64,000 nt of DNA. Source: Saprospiraceae bacterium (lineage in GTDB: Bacteria; Bacteroidota; Bacteroidia; Chitinophagales; Saprospiraceae). The position numbers were made by a program, and so were the translations under genes. Under the pieces are notes generated by a model, which saw only the letters and a list, made by a program, of their open reading frames with translations, was not told the DNA's origin and did not search any database. Shown here piece by piece: positions 1-9,101 of this stretch. The DNA lies in the NCBI GenBank assembly GCA_016716185.1, contig JADJWV010000002.1, positions 2,772,501 through 2,836,500 on the forward strand, in the 5' to 3' direction. Within the stretch, counting starts at the first letter, position 1; every line of letters begins with the position of its first letter.

Positions 1-2956
1 TCAAACTGAATTCACCCTTCTTTATAATTGTTTCTCCTCCAATTGAAGTGTACTGTATCAAATAAATATACACTCCCGGTTGTGCTTGCAATGATCCATA
101 CATACCGTTCCAGCCTTGGGTAGCCTGATTGCTTGTGATGTTTTTTTGTTCCAAAACTTGATTGCCCCAGCGATCATATACTGCAAACAAATCGATGTGT
201 TGGATTTCCTCACTTTGAGGATAGATCCAGTCGTTGATTTGGTCGCCATTGGGGCTGAATGCATTCGCTACAAAGACTTTTTCGGTCTCTTTTACAATCA
301 CTTTTAATGTAGTATAGTGCTCACAACCATTTTCATCAATTGCGATAATCTCATATACTACATCCTCAATTCCAGTCAGTATAATTGTGCTGTCACTCAA
401 TATCCTTATACCACTCTGAGGAATAATTTTATATTGGACGATATGATGCGGATCCACTGACTTCATCTTTAAGATCCTTGTTTTTCCTTTAATTATTTCG
501 ATCTCGATCGGAAGCCCCAATTCCAATTCTTGTGGCTCTTTCAATACGATCCACTCTTCGTATTCACATCCATTTGCATCGATCAGTTTTACACCATATT
601 GACCTGATGAAAGTCCGCTTGCGGACATCATGCTTTGTCGTTGTCCATCGATAGACCAATAATTCAATCCGGGTTTTGTTCCAATCGTCTTGACTTCTAT
701 TTGACCAGATGATTCTCCTATACATAGTGGATCTTGGCTCAATAATTTATATTCCATAATAATGCCTGGTATGATGTTGATGTATGCTTCATTTCGGCAA
801 CCCTTTACATCGGTGAGTTGAACTTGATATTGCCCTGCTGTATTTATTTCGATCTCCTGATTTTGTTCTCCTGTCGACCATAATATTGATCCACTCCCAA
901 GAACTTTTAATTTTAAGCTTGAGCCAAAACACAAAATACTATCGCCTGCTATTTGGATTTGAGGTTTTGCCAATTCTTTGACAAGGATGACTTCTGTAGT
1001 ATCACAAGAACCTCCCAAACCCAGTATCAATCGCGTACTGCTATCACCACTATGATAGGTCATACCCTTATACTGCAGGCTATCTCCTCTGCATACTTCC
1101 AACAGTGTTTGTTTTTCATGCAATGGAATTCCTATGATCTCTATTTCAAATAAAGTGTCACAGCCAATGGTTGCACTTATTGTATCTATGATCTTTTGAC
1201 CAGGATAATAGATTTTTGCTTTATAAGTATAAGATTTATTCTCACAAATTTCCTGAATTTGTTTTATGCTCTCAAACTGATTTGATTTCTTGATTTCGAT
1301 GCTATCTCTATTCTTGCATCCATCTTTAGAAATCAATTCCACCCAATAACTTCCAATTTGATAAATTGTTTTTATACTGTTGGTGTCCCCATCACTCCAG
1401 AGTATTTTTTGCATTGACAGAATAGGTACTGTTAATTTTATACTGTCTCCACCACAAATCTCCTGATCCACACCAAGATCTATGGATGGTTTTTGTCCAC
1501 GGGTGATGTGAATATTTGCTGTATCGACTCCGCAATATTCATCCGATACGATGTATTGATATTCTGTAAACACATCGTTTTGAGAATCAAATGCATTTGT
1601 TCCCGACTGCAATGAAGGTATCCATGTCCCTCCCAATTCAGATCCTTGGAGCAATGAACTAAACTGATCCCACTGATAGGCTGCACACAAAACTATACTG
1701 GTATCAAGTCCTGCATTTGGACGAGAACTCACAGTAAAATAACTATACACATCTACTCCGTTCTTGACTGCATTGTATCCTTTGATCCGGATTGCTCTTT
1801 GACCGGATGTCGGTTTAAGACCATTGTGAGCATACCTTACAGTCCGCAAGGCATGTACAAAAGAGGTATCAGATCTATTTAATCCTGGCAATAATACATA
1901 GGAACTGTTTCCACGCTGGATCAATTGATATCCTCCACTCAATCCACTGCCATCCAAAATCTCATAACCCACATCCTGTATCCCTTCTAGTTCAAACTCT
2001 ATGCTGTCTAAGCTAAATGAAGTGTGGATATAGGTATCTTCATCGCAGATCTCAAAATTCCATTGAGCACACCGAACATCTTGATATTGATAATTGTATG
2101 GATACAGTCCACTGCTATTGTTCCGGTCCAGGTCGATCAATAAATCACATTCCGGATCGCTAGATAAAAACTCCAAAGGAGAACTGAGATTGGATACTCC
2201 GGTGACGAGTTTTTGTGTACATAAAGTATCTAATGTTATGTTATTTTTCAAATCATAATAGAAAAACAAAAAAGTATCTTTGACAACACTGCCGATTTCA
2301 TTGAGCTGAATATTATACCCGGAGCATAGGGTAAGCATTGAATCACAATTTATGGGAATCGTTGAAAAATTATGAATAACATTGTTTGCAGGATATTGAT
2401 CTAATATATTAAAATTTGTGTCGCATCTATTTATATGATTTGAACTTCCATAACCCATAAAATATACTTCATTTTTATTAAATGTCAAATCTGTAATCTT
2501 AGAGGTGTTATTTCTTGGAAATTCTATCAGTATTTCTCTATTTGATAAATTGTCTCCAGAAAGTCGATATAAAAAATTTTTACCTTTAGAAGGATTGTAT
2601 CCTGATATATAATATCTTCCTAGATAATCAATATAATAAAAATGTAGAAACCTATCACCAGGTTCTTGATAAAAACCTACACGATGTCCGAGAGAGCATG
2701 AACTAAAATTAAATTCATAAAAACTGATTGAATCTCTTCCATTCCCTGGATAGATATAGGCCCCAATAAATCTACCATCAGGGTGAAAGGCAAACAAGTC
2801 AGGATAATTTTTAGGCCGGCAATCAATCAATTGCACACTGCAAGAAGTATCTATCTTAAAAAATTCCGTTCTCCACTTAAAGGATTGAATAAATTCCTGA
2901 GATGACACCAATTGCAGGAAGGAAAAAAAATATATAACGGTGGAAATTGCTCTCAT
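1..2956 (-). CDS. Large secreted protein with gliding-motility-type (T9SS type B) C-terminal domain, 3' end cut by window edge
   Basis: From the ATG at 2956 the frame stays open for 985 codons to the left edge with no stop, so the gene is complete at its N terminus and lacks only its last residues here. The product starts with a signal peptide (MRAISTVIYFFSFLQLVSSQ). A first half of about 350 residues resembles the non-repetitive head of Bacteroidota surface proteins. Ig/PKD-like stretches rich in 'ICGGDSIKL' and 'LCIGESSG' motifs follow. From about residue 890 it reads 'NAFSPNGDQINDW...YDRWGNQV', the hallmark of the gliding-motility-associated C-terminal domain used by the type IX secretion system. 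It is therefore expected to be exported across the outer membrane and attached to the surface or released. The ligand is unknown. Downstream of the next gene's terminator it is probably transcribed from its own promoter. Confidence 0.9.
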   Translation of the reverse strand, partial: MRAISTVIYFFSFLQLVSSQEFIQSFKWRTEFFKIDTSCSVQLIDCRPKNYPDLFAFHPDGRFIGAYIYPGNGRDSISFYEFNFSSCSLGHRVGFYQEPGDRFLHFYYIDYLGRYYISGYNPSKGKNFLYRLSGDNLSNREILIEFPRNNTSKITDLTFNKNEVYFMGYGSSNHINRCDTNFNILDQYPANNVIHNFSTIPINCDSMLTLCSGYNIQLNEIGSVVKDTFLFFYYDLKNNITLDTLCTQKLVTGVSNLSSPLEFLSSDPECDLLIDLDRNNSSGLYPYNYQYQDVRCAQWNFEICDEDTYIHTSFSLDSIEFELEGIQDVGYEILDGSGLSGGYQLIQRGNSSYVLLPGLNRSDTSFVHALRTVRYAHNGLKPTSGQRAIRIKGYNAVKNGVDVYSYFTVSSRPNAGLDTSIVLCAAYQWDQFSSLLQGSELGGTWIPSLQSGTNAFDSQNDVFTEYQYIVSDEYCGVDTANIHITRGQKPSIDLGVDQEICGGDSIKLTVPILSMQKILWSDGDTNSIKTIYQIGSYWVELISKDGCKNRDSIEIKKSNQFESIKQIQEICENKSYTYKAKIYYPGQKIIDTISATIGCDTLFEIEIIGIPLHEKQTLLEVCRGDSLQYKGMTYHSGDSSTRLILGLGGSCDTTEVILVKELAKPQIQIAGDSILCFGSSLKLKVLGSGSILWSTGEQNQEIEINTAGQYQVQLTDVKGCRNEAYINIIPGIIMEYKLLSQDPLCIGESSGQIEVKTIGTKPGLNYWSIDGQRQSMMSASGLSSGQYGVKLIDANGCEYEEWIVLKEPQELELGLPIEIEIIKGKTRILKMKSVDPHHIVQYKIIPQSGIRILSDSTIILTGIEDVVYEIIAIDENGCEHYTTLKVIVKETEKVFVANAFSPNGDQINDWIYPQSEEIQHIDLFAVYDRWGNQVLEQKNITSNQATQGWNGMYGSLQAQPGVYIYLIQYTSIGGETIIKKGEFSL

Positions 2957-2972
2957 TTCTTTAGCATTGAAA

Positions 2973-2996
2973 CAGGGCCGGCTTTTACCGGCCCTG
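2973..2996 (-). terminator. Rho-independent-like hairpin after the dockerin-like T9SS gene
   Basis: A perfect 9-bp inverted repeat (CAGGGCCGG / CCGGCCCTG, 6-nt loop) lies between the stop at 3013 and the start at 2956. Read on the minus strand it is followed by a short TTT run. It would separate transcription of the two minus-strand secreted-protein genes. Confidence 0.6.
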
Positions 2997-3012
2997 ATCA
3001 TAGAATTAATAA

Positions 3013-4485
3013 TTAAAATGTCTTAATGACTTTGCTGGTTTTTCCATTAGATACCTTGATAAAGCTTAATAAGCCTGTATGATTGTCCTTCAGTTTTATT
3101 TCACTAATCCCTTTATCAATATATACTCTGTCTTTAAAAATCAACTGCCCGGCCAAAGTGAATCGTTCAATATCAATGGTTTGGCTACCTTCACTAAACA
3201 ATTGCAATACCCCGGTAGTATTTTTATAGATAGCCTGAAACTGAACCGGAAAATAATTCAGCAAAGTAGCCCGGATTTCAGCATGGGTGAGAATACCTTC
3301 CGGCTCGATAAGTTCTATATTTTGAGTCACCTGTTGCGATAAATAATCCCTCAGATTATCAATGTCCTTTAAAGCTCTTAATCTAATCTTAAATATGGCA
3401 TTTTCATGATCTGTCTTTTTTATTTTACCATCTAAAGTATACCATAAGGCCATGAAGAAATTTAATTTTTCAGCATGATTCCAGAATATTGAAAAATCAG
3501 GGTTGTTTTGAAAAGATATTACTTCAATGTTTTTATCGAGATAAAAAGGTATTTGAAAGCCTAAAAGACTTTCAGATGAAAGTATACTGAATGAAAGCTC
3601 TAATTCATCCCCGGCATCAATTCGTCTGGATGGTATTAATTCAAATAATTCAAAGAGAGACTGCCGTGTGTCCATTTTTGGATTCTTCAATGAATAGCTA
3701 CCACATACCCAGCTATTTGTAGAAGCAGGAGTACCATGACTTCGAATATCGCCAACTTTTGTGGTTCTATAATCAAACCAATCCGGATGATTATTTTCAT
3801 CTTCCAGATCAGATTTTGATAGTCCTCCAAAGATTATCCCACCTGGCCAGTTTTCATTGATGGTGTAATTCCAAGGATTTGCTTCCCATGTAGCACCCAG
3901 ATCTTCCAATTCTTCGCGATTCCACCATTCCCAGCTTGTGCGTCCCGGATTGCTTCCATCCATAAATCCGGTGGTATTGCCGAGGATGACATCGCGGATG
4001 GAAATGATATCATAGGTATCAATTTGTTTATCACCGGTAGCATCAGCAGATACCATCATGTAGGGATCGGTGATTAAAATAGAATCTCTGATATGGTAAC
4101 CGATATCAATTAGATCTGCTGTCCCAACTCCATTCACATAGTCTTCATGATCACAAACGGACCATGGATATACCCGCAAAGCATATGTGTAGTTACCGAT
4201 ATCATCCCAACTTCCTTCGTATATTTCGTTAGAACAACTCCCGGTAATGTATGGACTGTCATAACATACCCATTCGGAAGACTGGTTAGTGATCAACAGG
4301 CAGACATCAAACTTATGGTTGGTGACCCCAAATCCATTGGCTCTGAACAGGCTTTCCCCGACAAAGTCAATATCTGTCTGGGAATTAACCGAGGATCCGG
4401 CCATAAAAATTATAAATGTGATTAGATAGGTAGCAAATTTTATTTGCCCCCCCCTACAAAATTCGAAATTAAATTTCGTGTTCAT
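3013..4485 (-). CDS. Secreted T9SS protein with dockerin type I-like module
   Basis: This 490-residue protein begins with an unusually long n-region, then a hydrophobic segment and SSVNSQ, a likely signal-peptidase site near residue 36. Residues about 117-170 contain paired dockerin-like helices: 'NGVGTADLIDIGYHI', then 'DATGDKQIDTYDIISIRDV' with the Dx[ND]xD-type calcium loop. This arrangement is common near the C termini of Saprospiraceae surface proteins. The last 80 residues have the beta-strand pattern of a T9SS type A sorting domain and end in KVIKTF. Codons 11-13 are encoded by a G8 homopolymer, see findings. No catalytic domain is recognised, and a structural or adhesive role is inference. 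Confidence 0.85.
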   Translation of the reverse strand: MNTKFNFEFCRGGQIKFATYLITFIIFMAGSSVNSQTDIDFVGESLFRANGFGVTNHKFDVCLLITNQSSEWVCYDSPYITGSCSNEIYEGSWDDIGNYTYALRVYPWSVCDHEDYVNGVGTADLIDIGYHIRDSILITDPYMMVSADATGDKQIDTYDIISIRDVILGNTTGFMDGSNPGRTSWEWWNREELEDLGATWEANPWNYTINENWPGGIIFGGLSKSDLEDENNHPDWFDYRTTKVGDIRSHGTPASTNSWVCGSYSLKNPKMDTRQSLFELFELIPSRRIDAGDELELSFSILSSESLLGFQIPFYLDKNIEVISFQNNPDFSIFWNHAEKLNFFMALWYTLDGKIKKTDHENAIFKIRLRALKDIDNLRDYLSQQVTQNIELIEPEGILTHAEIRATLLNYFPVQFQAIYKNTTGVLQLFSEGSQTIDIERFTLAGQLIFKDRVYIDKGISEIKLKDNHTGLLSFIKVSNGKTSKVIKTF

Positions 4486-4558
4486 ATAAAAATGTTTAAA
4501 GGGTTAAAAAATCAGCCTGCGCTAATCAGTTTTTTGGTCTATACGAACAATTCTAATA

Positions 4559-4566
4559 CAAATTTA
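4559..4566 (-). promoter_or_regulatory. Candidate -7 promoter element (TAAATTTG) for the dockerin-like gene
   Basis: Reads TAAATTTG on the minus strand, matching the Bacteroidota TAnnTTTG consensus, 74 nt upstream of the ATG at 4485. No TTG -33 element was found at the expected spacing, so support is partial. Confidence 0.3.
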
Positions 4567-4719
4567 ATCCCAAATTTGGAAAAATCACATAATCAATAAA
4601 ATATTTTTTAAAAGCTTTGCTAATTGTTTAGTTATATATTTCCTTGTAATGTATCCGTCCAACGAAGTACATCTTGCCTGGCGTGATTGTACAGACTAGC
4701 TTTGCGAAAAATTATTACC

Positions 4720-5007
4720 ATGACAAAGCAGGAATTTAAAGCGGTGCAATCATCATTGGATCTTAGTGGACAATCGGAGAAAGAATTTATGGCAAGCAAT
4801 GGCCTTGCTCTCCATCAATATTATTAATGGATGAAGAAGTATTCCGATGAGTATATTGAGAAGCAGAGCTCCGGTGTTATACAGTTGAGTGCATCTCATT
4901 CCAATGATTCTGGCATCCGTTTGGAATATCCAAATGGAGTTGTGCTGAATTTAAGAACCTATCCCGGCAACAAAGCTTTATTGGAATTGATCAATCTTGC
5001 GCAGTGA
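4720..5007 (+). pseudogene. IS66-family accessory protein TnpA, broken by an in-frame TAA
   Basis: From ATG 4720 the frame reads MTKQEFKAVQSSLDLSGQSE... to ...LHQYY, then TAA at 4825-4827. The same frame then continues as WMKKYSDEYIEK... and ends in LLELINLAQ at the TGA 5005-5007. The total of 95 codons and the sequence resemble the small first ORF of IS66 elements. The stop most likely arose from a tyrosine codon in a YYYWMKK-like motif. The TGA overlaps the GTG start of the next ORF, which is the usual coupled arrangement in IS66. No intact transposase (TnpC) follows, so this is a dead remnant. Confidence 0.75.
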
Positions 5008-5312
5008 TTCCATTCACAGAAAGCCGACGTTACTTTTTTTACAATGGGATAACGGACATGCGTAAGAGTTATGATGGATTGTATGGATTGATACAGCAAA
5101 TCATGAGTAGCAATCCTTTGTCGGGTGATGTGTATTTATTTTACAATCGACGACGCAATCAAATCAGGATGATGGTGTATGATCGGGGAAGTCTTGTGCT
5201 GCTTAGCAAGCGATTGAGTAAAGGGACATTTGAAAAATTAAATACGGAGATAGTTGATCAAAAATATTTGGTAAGTTATACACATTTAATGTGCATAATG
5301 GATGGAATTTAG
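5004..5312 (+). pseudogene. IS66-family accessory protein TnpB, probably truncated
   Basis: This 102-residue ORF starts with GTG overlapping the TnpA stop. The motifs 'YNGITDMRKSYDGLYGLI', 'PLSGDVYLFYNRRRNQIRMMVYDR' and 'KRLSKGTFE' identify IS66 Orf2/TnpB, a DNA-binding accessory protein of about 115-120 residues. Here it stops at a TAG after 'MDGI'. The following codons (LKSLRYRMRF) look like the lost C-terminal tail, which suggests a CAG-to-TAG nonsense change. The roughly 500-residue transposase expected downstream is absent before the next gene at 5572. Confidence 0.75.
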
Positions 5313-5571
5313 TTGAAAAGTCTGCGATACAGGATGCGTTTTTCAATTTGAAATGTGGAAAAATAAATTCGAGAAAATGTTTTGAATGCTCCGCAATAAA
5401 TCAGATCTTGTATGTGTGAATGGAATATATAAATTCGACTGGACGAACACAATCGCTAAAAATCTTCCTTCACTCGATTGGGAATTCCTTGGAATTCTTC
5501 TTTTGTATTAGATATTTTGATGCTATCTTGTCAATATATGTTTACCCTGTTTTGCCAAAAAATGATCATCC

Positions 5572-8500
5572 ATGATAAAGTTGAACCTATGTTGGATAAT
5601 TTATTTTCCGTTGTTTATCAATGCACAAAGTTTCGACACCACAAAAGTTTCCTCTGAACTGGATAGTCTAATCAATGTGTCACGAAGTTTAACAGGGCAG
5701 AGTAAATTTGACAGCGCACTGGAAGTTATATTGAATGCAGAGAAGATTTGTCTTGCAACTTTTGGTGCGGAATCTGCAGAGTACGGAAGTGTGTGCTTCA
5801 ATCATGGTCGTGTATTTGATTTTAAAGGAAATTTTCAGGATGCAGAGAAATGGTATCTGGAGTCCAAAGCAATCAGGGAAAGAATATTGGGGAAGGAACA
5901 TCCTGACTATGCAACGAGTTTAAATAATCTTGCATATATCTATCAGGAACTTGGGGATTACTCAAAGGCAATAGATTTAAACTTAGAGGCAAAAGACATT
6001 CGTGAACGAACGATAGGTAAAAATCATCAGCACTATGCCTCCAGCTTAAACAACCTGGCTATACTTTATTTAAAAATGGGTAAACCTGCCGATGCAGAAT
6101 CATATTATCTGGAAGCAAAAGACATTATCCAAAAAACCCATGGCAAGGAACATCCGGAATATGCCAATTATCTCAATAACCTTGGTGATTTGTATTCCAA
6201 AATGGGAAGGCATGAAAAAGCGGAGGCCTATTTTTTTGAATCTTTGAAAATAAAACAAAATTTATACGGGAAAAATCATCCGGCTTATGCATTTACATTA
6301 AAAAACCTATCCAATTTGTATAAACAGATGGGAGATTTCGAGAAGGCCAAACTTTATGCGATTGAATCTGTGGAAATTAACAAGGAAGTTGTCGGTGTTA
6401 ATCATCCTGAATATGCCAGGAGTGTACAAACTTTAGGTGGAATCTATTTATTGATGGGCAAAATGGAAGAGGCCGAAATATATCTCCAACAGTCTCTGGA
6501 TTTACATGAAAAATTATATGGCAGTATGCATGCAAAAACAGCTGGAGTGCTGACTGATTTGGCGGTATGTTACAAAGATCTTGGAAATTTCGAAAAAGCG
6601 GAGGCCTATTACCTGCAAGCCATTACCATCCTAGAAAAAGCCTTAGGTAAAGAAAACATAAGCTATGTAAATACCTTAAATAATCTGGGAGTATTGTACT
6701 GGACGATACTAAACTACAAAAAGGCGGAGCTCTTATTTCTTGAAGTAAAAGCCATTCGCAAAAAATTGTTGGGATCTGAACATCAAGATTATGCCGGTAT
6801 CGTGAATAATTTGGGCGGATTGTATGCAGACATGGGGCAATTCGATGTGGCTGAACCCTTACTAATCGAATCCATGGAGATTAAAGCCAGAATTTTGGGT
6901 GAGGAACACCCATCATATACCGGGAGTATTAACAACCTGGGTGCGTTTTATTTTATGATCAGAGAAGTTGAAAAAGCCGAATCGTTTGCGATTAAAGCCG
7001 TAAATATGCGGGAGAAATTATTCGGAAAGCAAAGTCCGGAATATCTTGAGTCTCTGAATCTCCTTGCAAAATTGTATGAATACCAGAAAAAATATTCAGA
7101 ATCTTCCAAACTTCTGGAAGCGTATTTTGCACTAAAGCAAACCTCTCTATCTCAATCTACTTCATTTTTATCGGAACAGGAACTCGGTTATTATTCCATG
7201 ATCTATCAAGAGAAATTGGATGAATTATCCGCATACCTCTATCATAGATGGAGTAAGATGCAACAAACAGAAAATTTATCTGCCCTTGTTTACGACCAAA
7301 TGCTATTTCATAAAGGATTTATCATGACTTCTGCATTGCGCTTGAATACCTTGGCAAATCATCTAGGGAAGTCTTCTCAGAACTACCAACAATACAAAAT
7401 GTTTCGGCTCCAGCTTGCAAGGGAATACACCAAACCGATAGCAGAACGAAGTCGCATAAACGAACTGGAAGAAAAGGCAAACACTGCAGAAAAACAACTT
7501 GCGAAAGAAATAGATGGATATACCAAAATGAAGCAAGCTATACATTGGAATCAGATTCAGGGGATCTTACAAAAAAATGAAGCTGCCATTGAGTTTATTA
7601 ATTTTCCATATGACGATCAAGATACTAAGGATCATACCCAATATGCTGCAATACTTGTAAAACCTGAATTGAAAACACCCGTTTTTATTCCGCTATTTGA
7701 AGAGAAATCATTGGATAGCATACTGAGGAGTAAAAATGTAAGGAGACTGGAATATGTAAATGAACTCTATTCCTTGACACAAAGGGGTGTAAACCCAATC
7801 GGTCTTAAACAAAGTAGTCTTACCGAATTGATTTATAAACCTTTGGAAAGTCATTTAGAAAATGTTCAAAAAGTGTATTATTCCTTATCGGGATTATTAC
7901 ATCAAATTAATTTGGATGCCATTCCAATCAGCTCAACGGAATCTTGGGCAGATAGAATGAAATTGGTAAATCTTCTGAGCACTCGTCAGCTGGTGATTAA
8001 CGATTATCAGGATTTTACCACCAGGACTGCCACTGTGTATGGGGGGATATACTATGATTCGGACACTACAATGCAGGCGGTTAAGGAAATAAAGGGAAGT
8101 GAGTTGAAACAAACCCTTTCATTCCACCAGTCTGATGTAAAATCAAGAGGGCTACATTGGAATTATTTACCGGGAACGGAGCAGGAGATTAATTCAATCC
8201 AATCCATTTTGTCAAAGGCTGGTTATAAAATGGATGTATATAAAGCCCATCAAGCAACCGAAGAATCTTTTAAGAATATCGGTGTAAAGGAAAAATCTCC
8301 CCAAATTATTCATTTAGCCACTCATGGTTATTTTTTTGAAGACCAAAAAGAAAACTTTTCAGAACGATTTTCGAAAGAAGACCTACTGAGACAGGCTAAG
8401 CAACCCATGCTACGTTCAGGATTAATACTCTCCGGTGGAAATACCGGCTGGATGGGTAAAGAATTGCCCGATAGCAAAGAGGATGGAATCCTTACTGCCT

Positions 8501-8841
8501 ACGAAATCAGCCAGATGAATTTATCAAATACTGAATTAGTAGTCCTCTCTGCATGTGAAACAGGCCTCGGCAACATACAAGGAAATGAAGGGGTGTATGG
8601 ATTACAACGTGCATTTAAAATTGCAGGTGCAAAATACCTGATCATGAGTTTATGGCAGGTGCCCGATAAACAAACTTCGATGCTGATGATTACATTCTAT
8701 AAAAAATGGCTCGAAGCCGAAAGTTCGCCAACCGGCGAAAAGAAGATGAGCATTCCGGATGCTTTTCATGCAGCCCAAAAGGAATTGCGGGATTTAGGAT
8801 TCGATCCATATCAGTGGGCAGGATTTGTATTAATTGAATAA
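5572..8841 (+). CDS. Exported TPR-CHAT protein (caspase-like peptidase domain)
   Basis: This 1089-residue protein has an N-terminal signal peptide ending near FINAQS. About eleven 42-residue kinesin-light-chain-type TPRs follow (residues about 40-510; recurring 'Y..SLNNLA.LY..MG....AE..Y..A'), then a helical linker. A C-terminal CHAT domain spans about 760-1089. The caspase-like dyad is visible as His918 in 'HLATHG' and Cys995 in 'LSACETG', followed by 'GVYGLQRAF..AGA..LIMSLW' and the typical ending 'YQWAGFVLI'. CHAT proteases elsewhere act in cell-death or defence complexes, for example the gRAMP-associated TPR-CHAT and separase relatives. This one is predicted to leave the cytoplasm, so its substrate is probably periplasmic or extracellular. 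It has no T9SS sorting domain and stands alone, with the IS66 remnant upstream and a CA repeat directly after the stop. Confidence 0.92.
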   Translation: MIKLNLCWIIYFPLFINAQSFDTTKVSSELDSLINVSRSLTGQSKFDSALEVILNAEKICLATFGAESAEYGSVCFNHGRVFDFKGNFQDAEKWYLESKAIRERILGKEHPDYATSLNNLAYIYQELGDYSKAIDLNLEAKDIRERTIGKNHQHYASSLNNLAILYLKMGKPADAESYYLEAKDIIQKTHGKEHPEYANYLNNLGDLYSKMGRHEKAEAYFFESLKIKQNLYGKNHPAYAFTLKNLSNLYKQMGDFEKAKLYAIESVEINKEVVGVNHPEYARSVQTLGGIYLLMGKMEEAEIYLQQSLDLHEKLYGSMHAKTAGVLTDLAVCYKDLGNFEKAEAYYLQAITILEKALGKENISYVNTLNNLGVLYWTILNYKKAELLFLEVKAIRKKLLGSEHQDYAGIVNNLGGLYADMGQFDVAEPLLIESMEIKARILGEEHPSYTGSINNLGAFYFMIREVEKAESFAIKAVNMREKLFGKQSPEYLESLNLLAKLYEYQKKYSESSKLLEAYFALKQTSLSQSTSFLSEQELGYYSMIYQEKLDELSAYLYHRWSKMQQTENLSALVYDQMLFHKGFIMTSALRLNTLANHLGKSSQNYQQYKMFRLQLAREYTKPIAERSRINELEEKANTAEKQLAKEIDGYTKMKQAIHWNQIQGILQKNEAAIEFINFPYDDQDTKDHTQYAAILVKPELKTPVFIPLFEEKSLDSILRSKNVRRLEYVNELYSLTQRGVNPIGLKQSSLTELIYKPLESHLENVQKVYYSLSGLLHQINLDAIPISSTESWADRMKLVNLLSTRQLVINDYQDFTTRTATVYGGIYYDSDTTMQAVKEIKGSELKQTLSFHQSDVKSRGLHWNYLPGTEQEINSIQSILSKAGYKMDVYKAHQATEESFKNIGVKEKSPQIIHLATHGYFFEDQKENFSERFSKEDLLRQAKQPMLRSGLILSGGNTGWMGKELPDSKEDGILTAYEISQMNLSNTELVVLSACETGLGNIQGNEGVYGLQRAFKIAGAKYLIMSLWQVPDKQTSMLMITFYKKWLEAESSPTGEKKMSIPDAFHAAQKELRDLGFDPYQWAGFVLIE

Positions 8842-8907
8842 TCACACACTCACACACACACTCACACACACACACTCACACACACACACACACTCACACA
8901 CACACTC
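8842..8907. repeat. TC(AC)n microsatellite abutting the CHAT stop codon
   Basis: Five blocks of TC followed by AC repeats, of 8, 12, 14, 18 and 12 bp, begin at the first base after the TAA of the CHAT gene. Such alternating purine-pyrimidine DNA can form Z-DNA and is prone to slippage. Here length changes would alter only the 3' UTR. Confidence 0.95.
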
Positions 8908-8987
8908 ATGCTGGATTCGGGCAGGATTTGTTTTGATAGAATAGACTTCACGTTAGCCAAAAAATCAAACTCGGCGGAGCTCGCTTG

Positions 8988-9007
8988 CCCCATCAGTACT
9001 GATGGGG
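8988..9007. repeat. Perfect 20-bp palindrome
   Basis: CCCCATCAGTACTGATGGGG is self-complementary along its full length, in the 260-bp gap between the convergent CHAT and S74 genes. It could be part of a bidirectional terminator, although no T-run follows, or a protein-binding site. Confidence 0.7.
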
Positions 9008-9101
9008 TCGGTTCGCTGACGATTTACATGAAGATTAATTTAAGACCAATTTTGAGGCTCCTTATTAAATCCGCAGTTGTTAAAAAAGGAATCAAATTCC
9101 A

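Noticed and set aside
8690..8875. Minus-strand ORF beginning with repeated Cys/Val/Glu residues
   Set aside because: It is the translation of the CA microsatellite plus the antisense of the CHAT gene.
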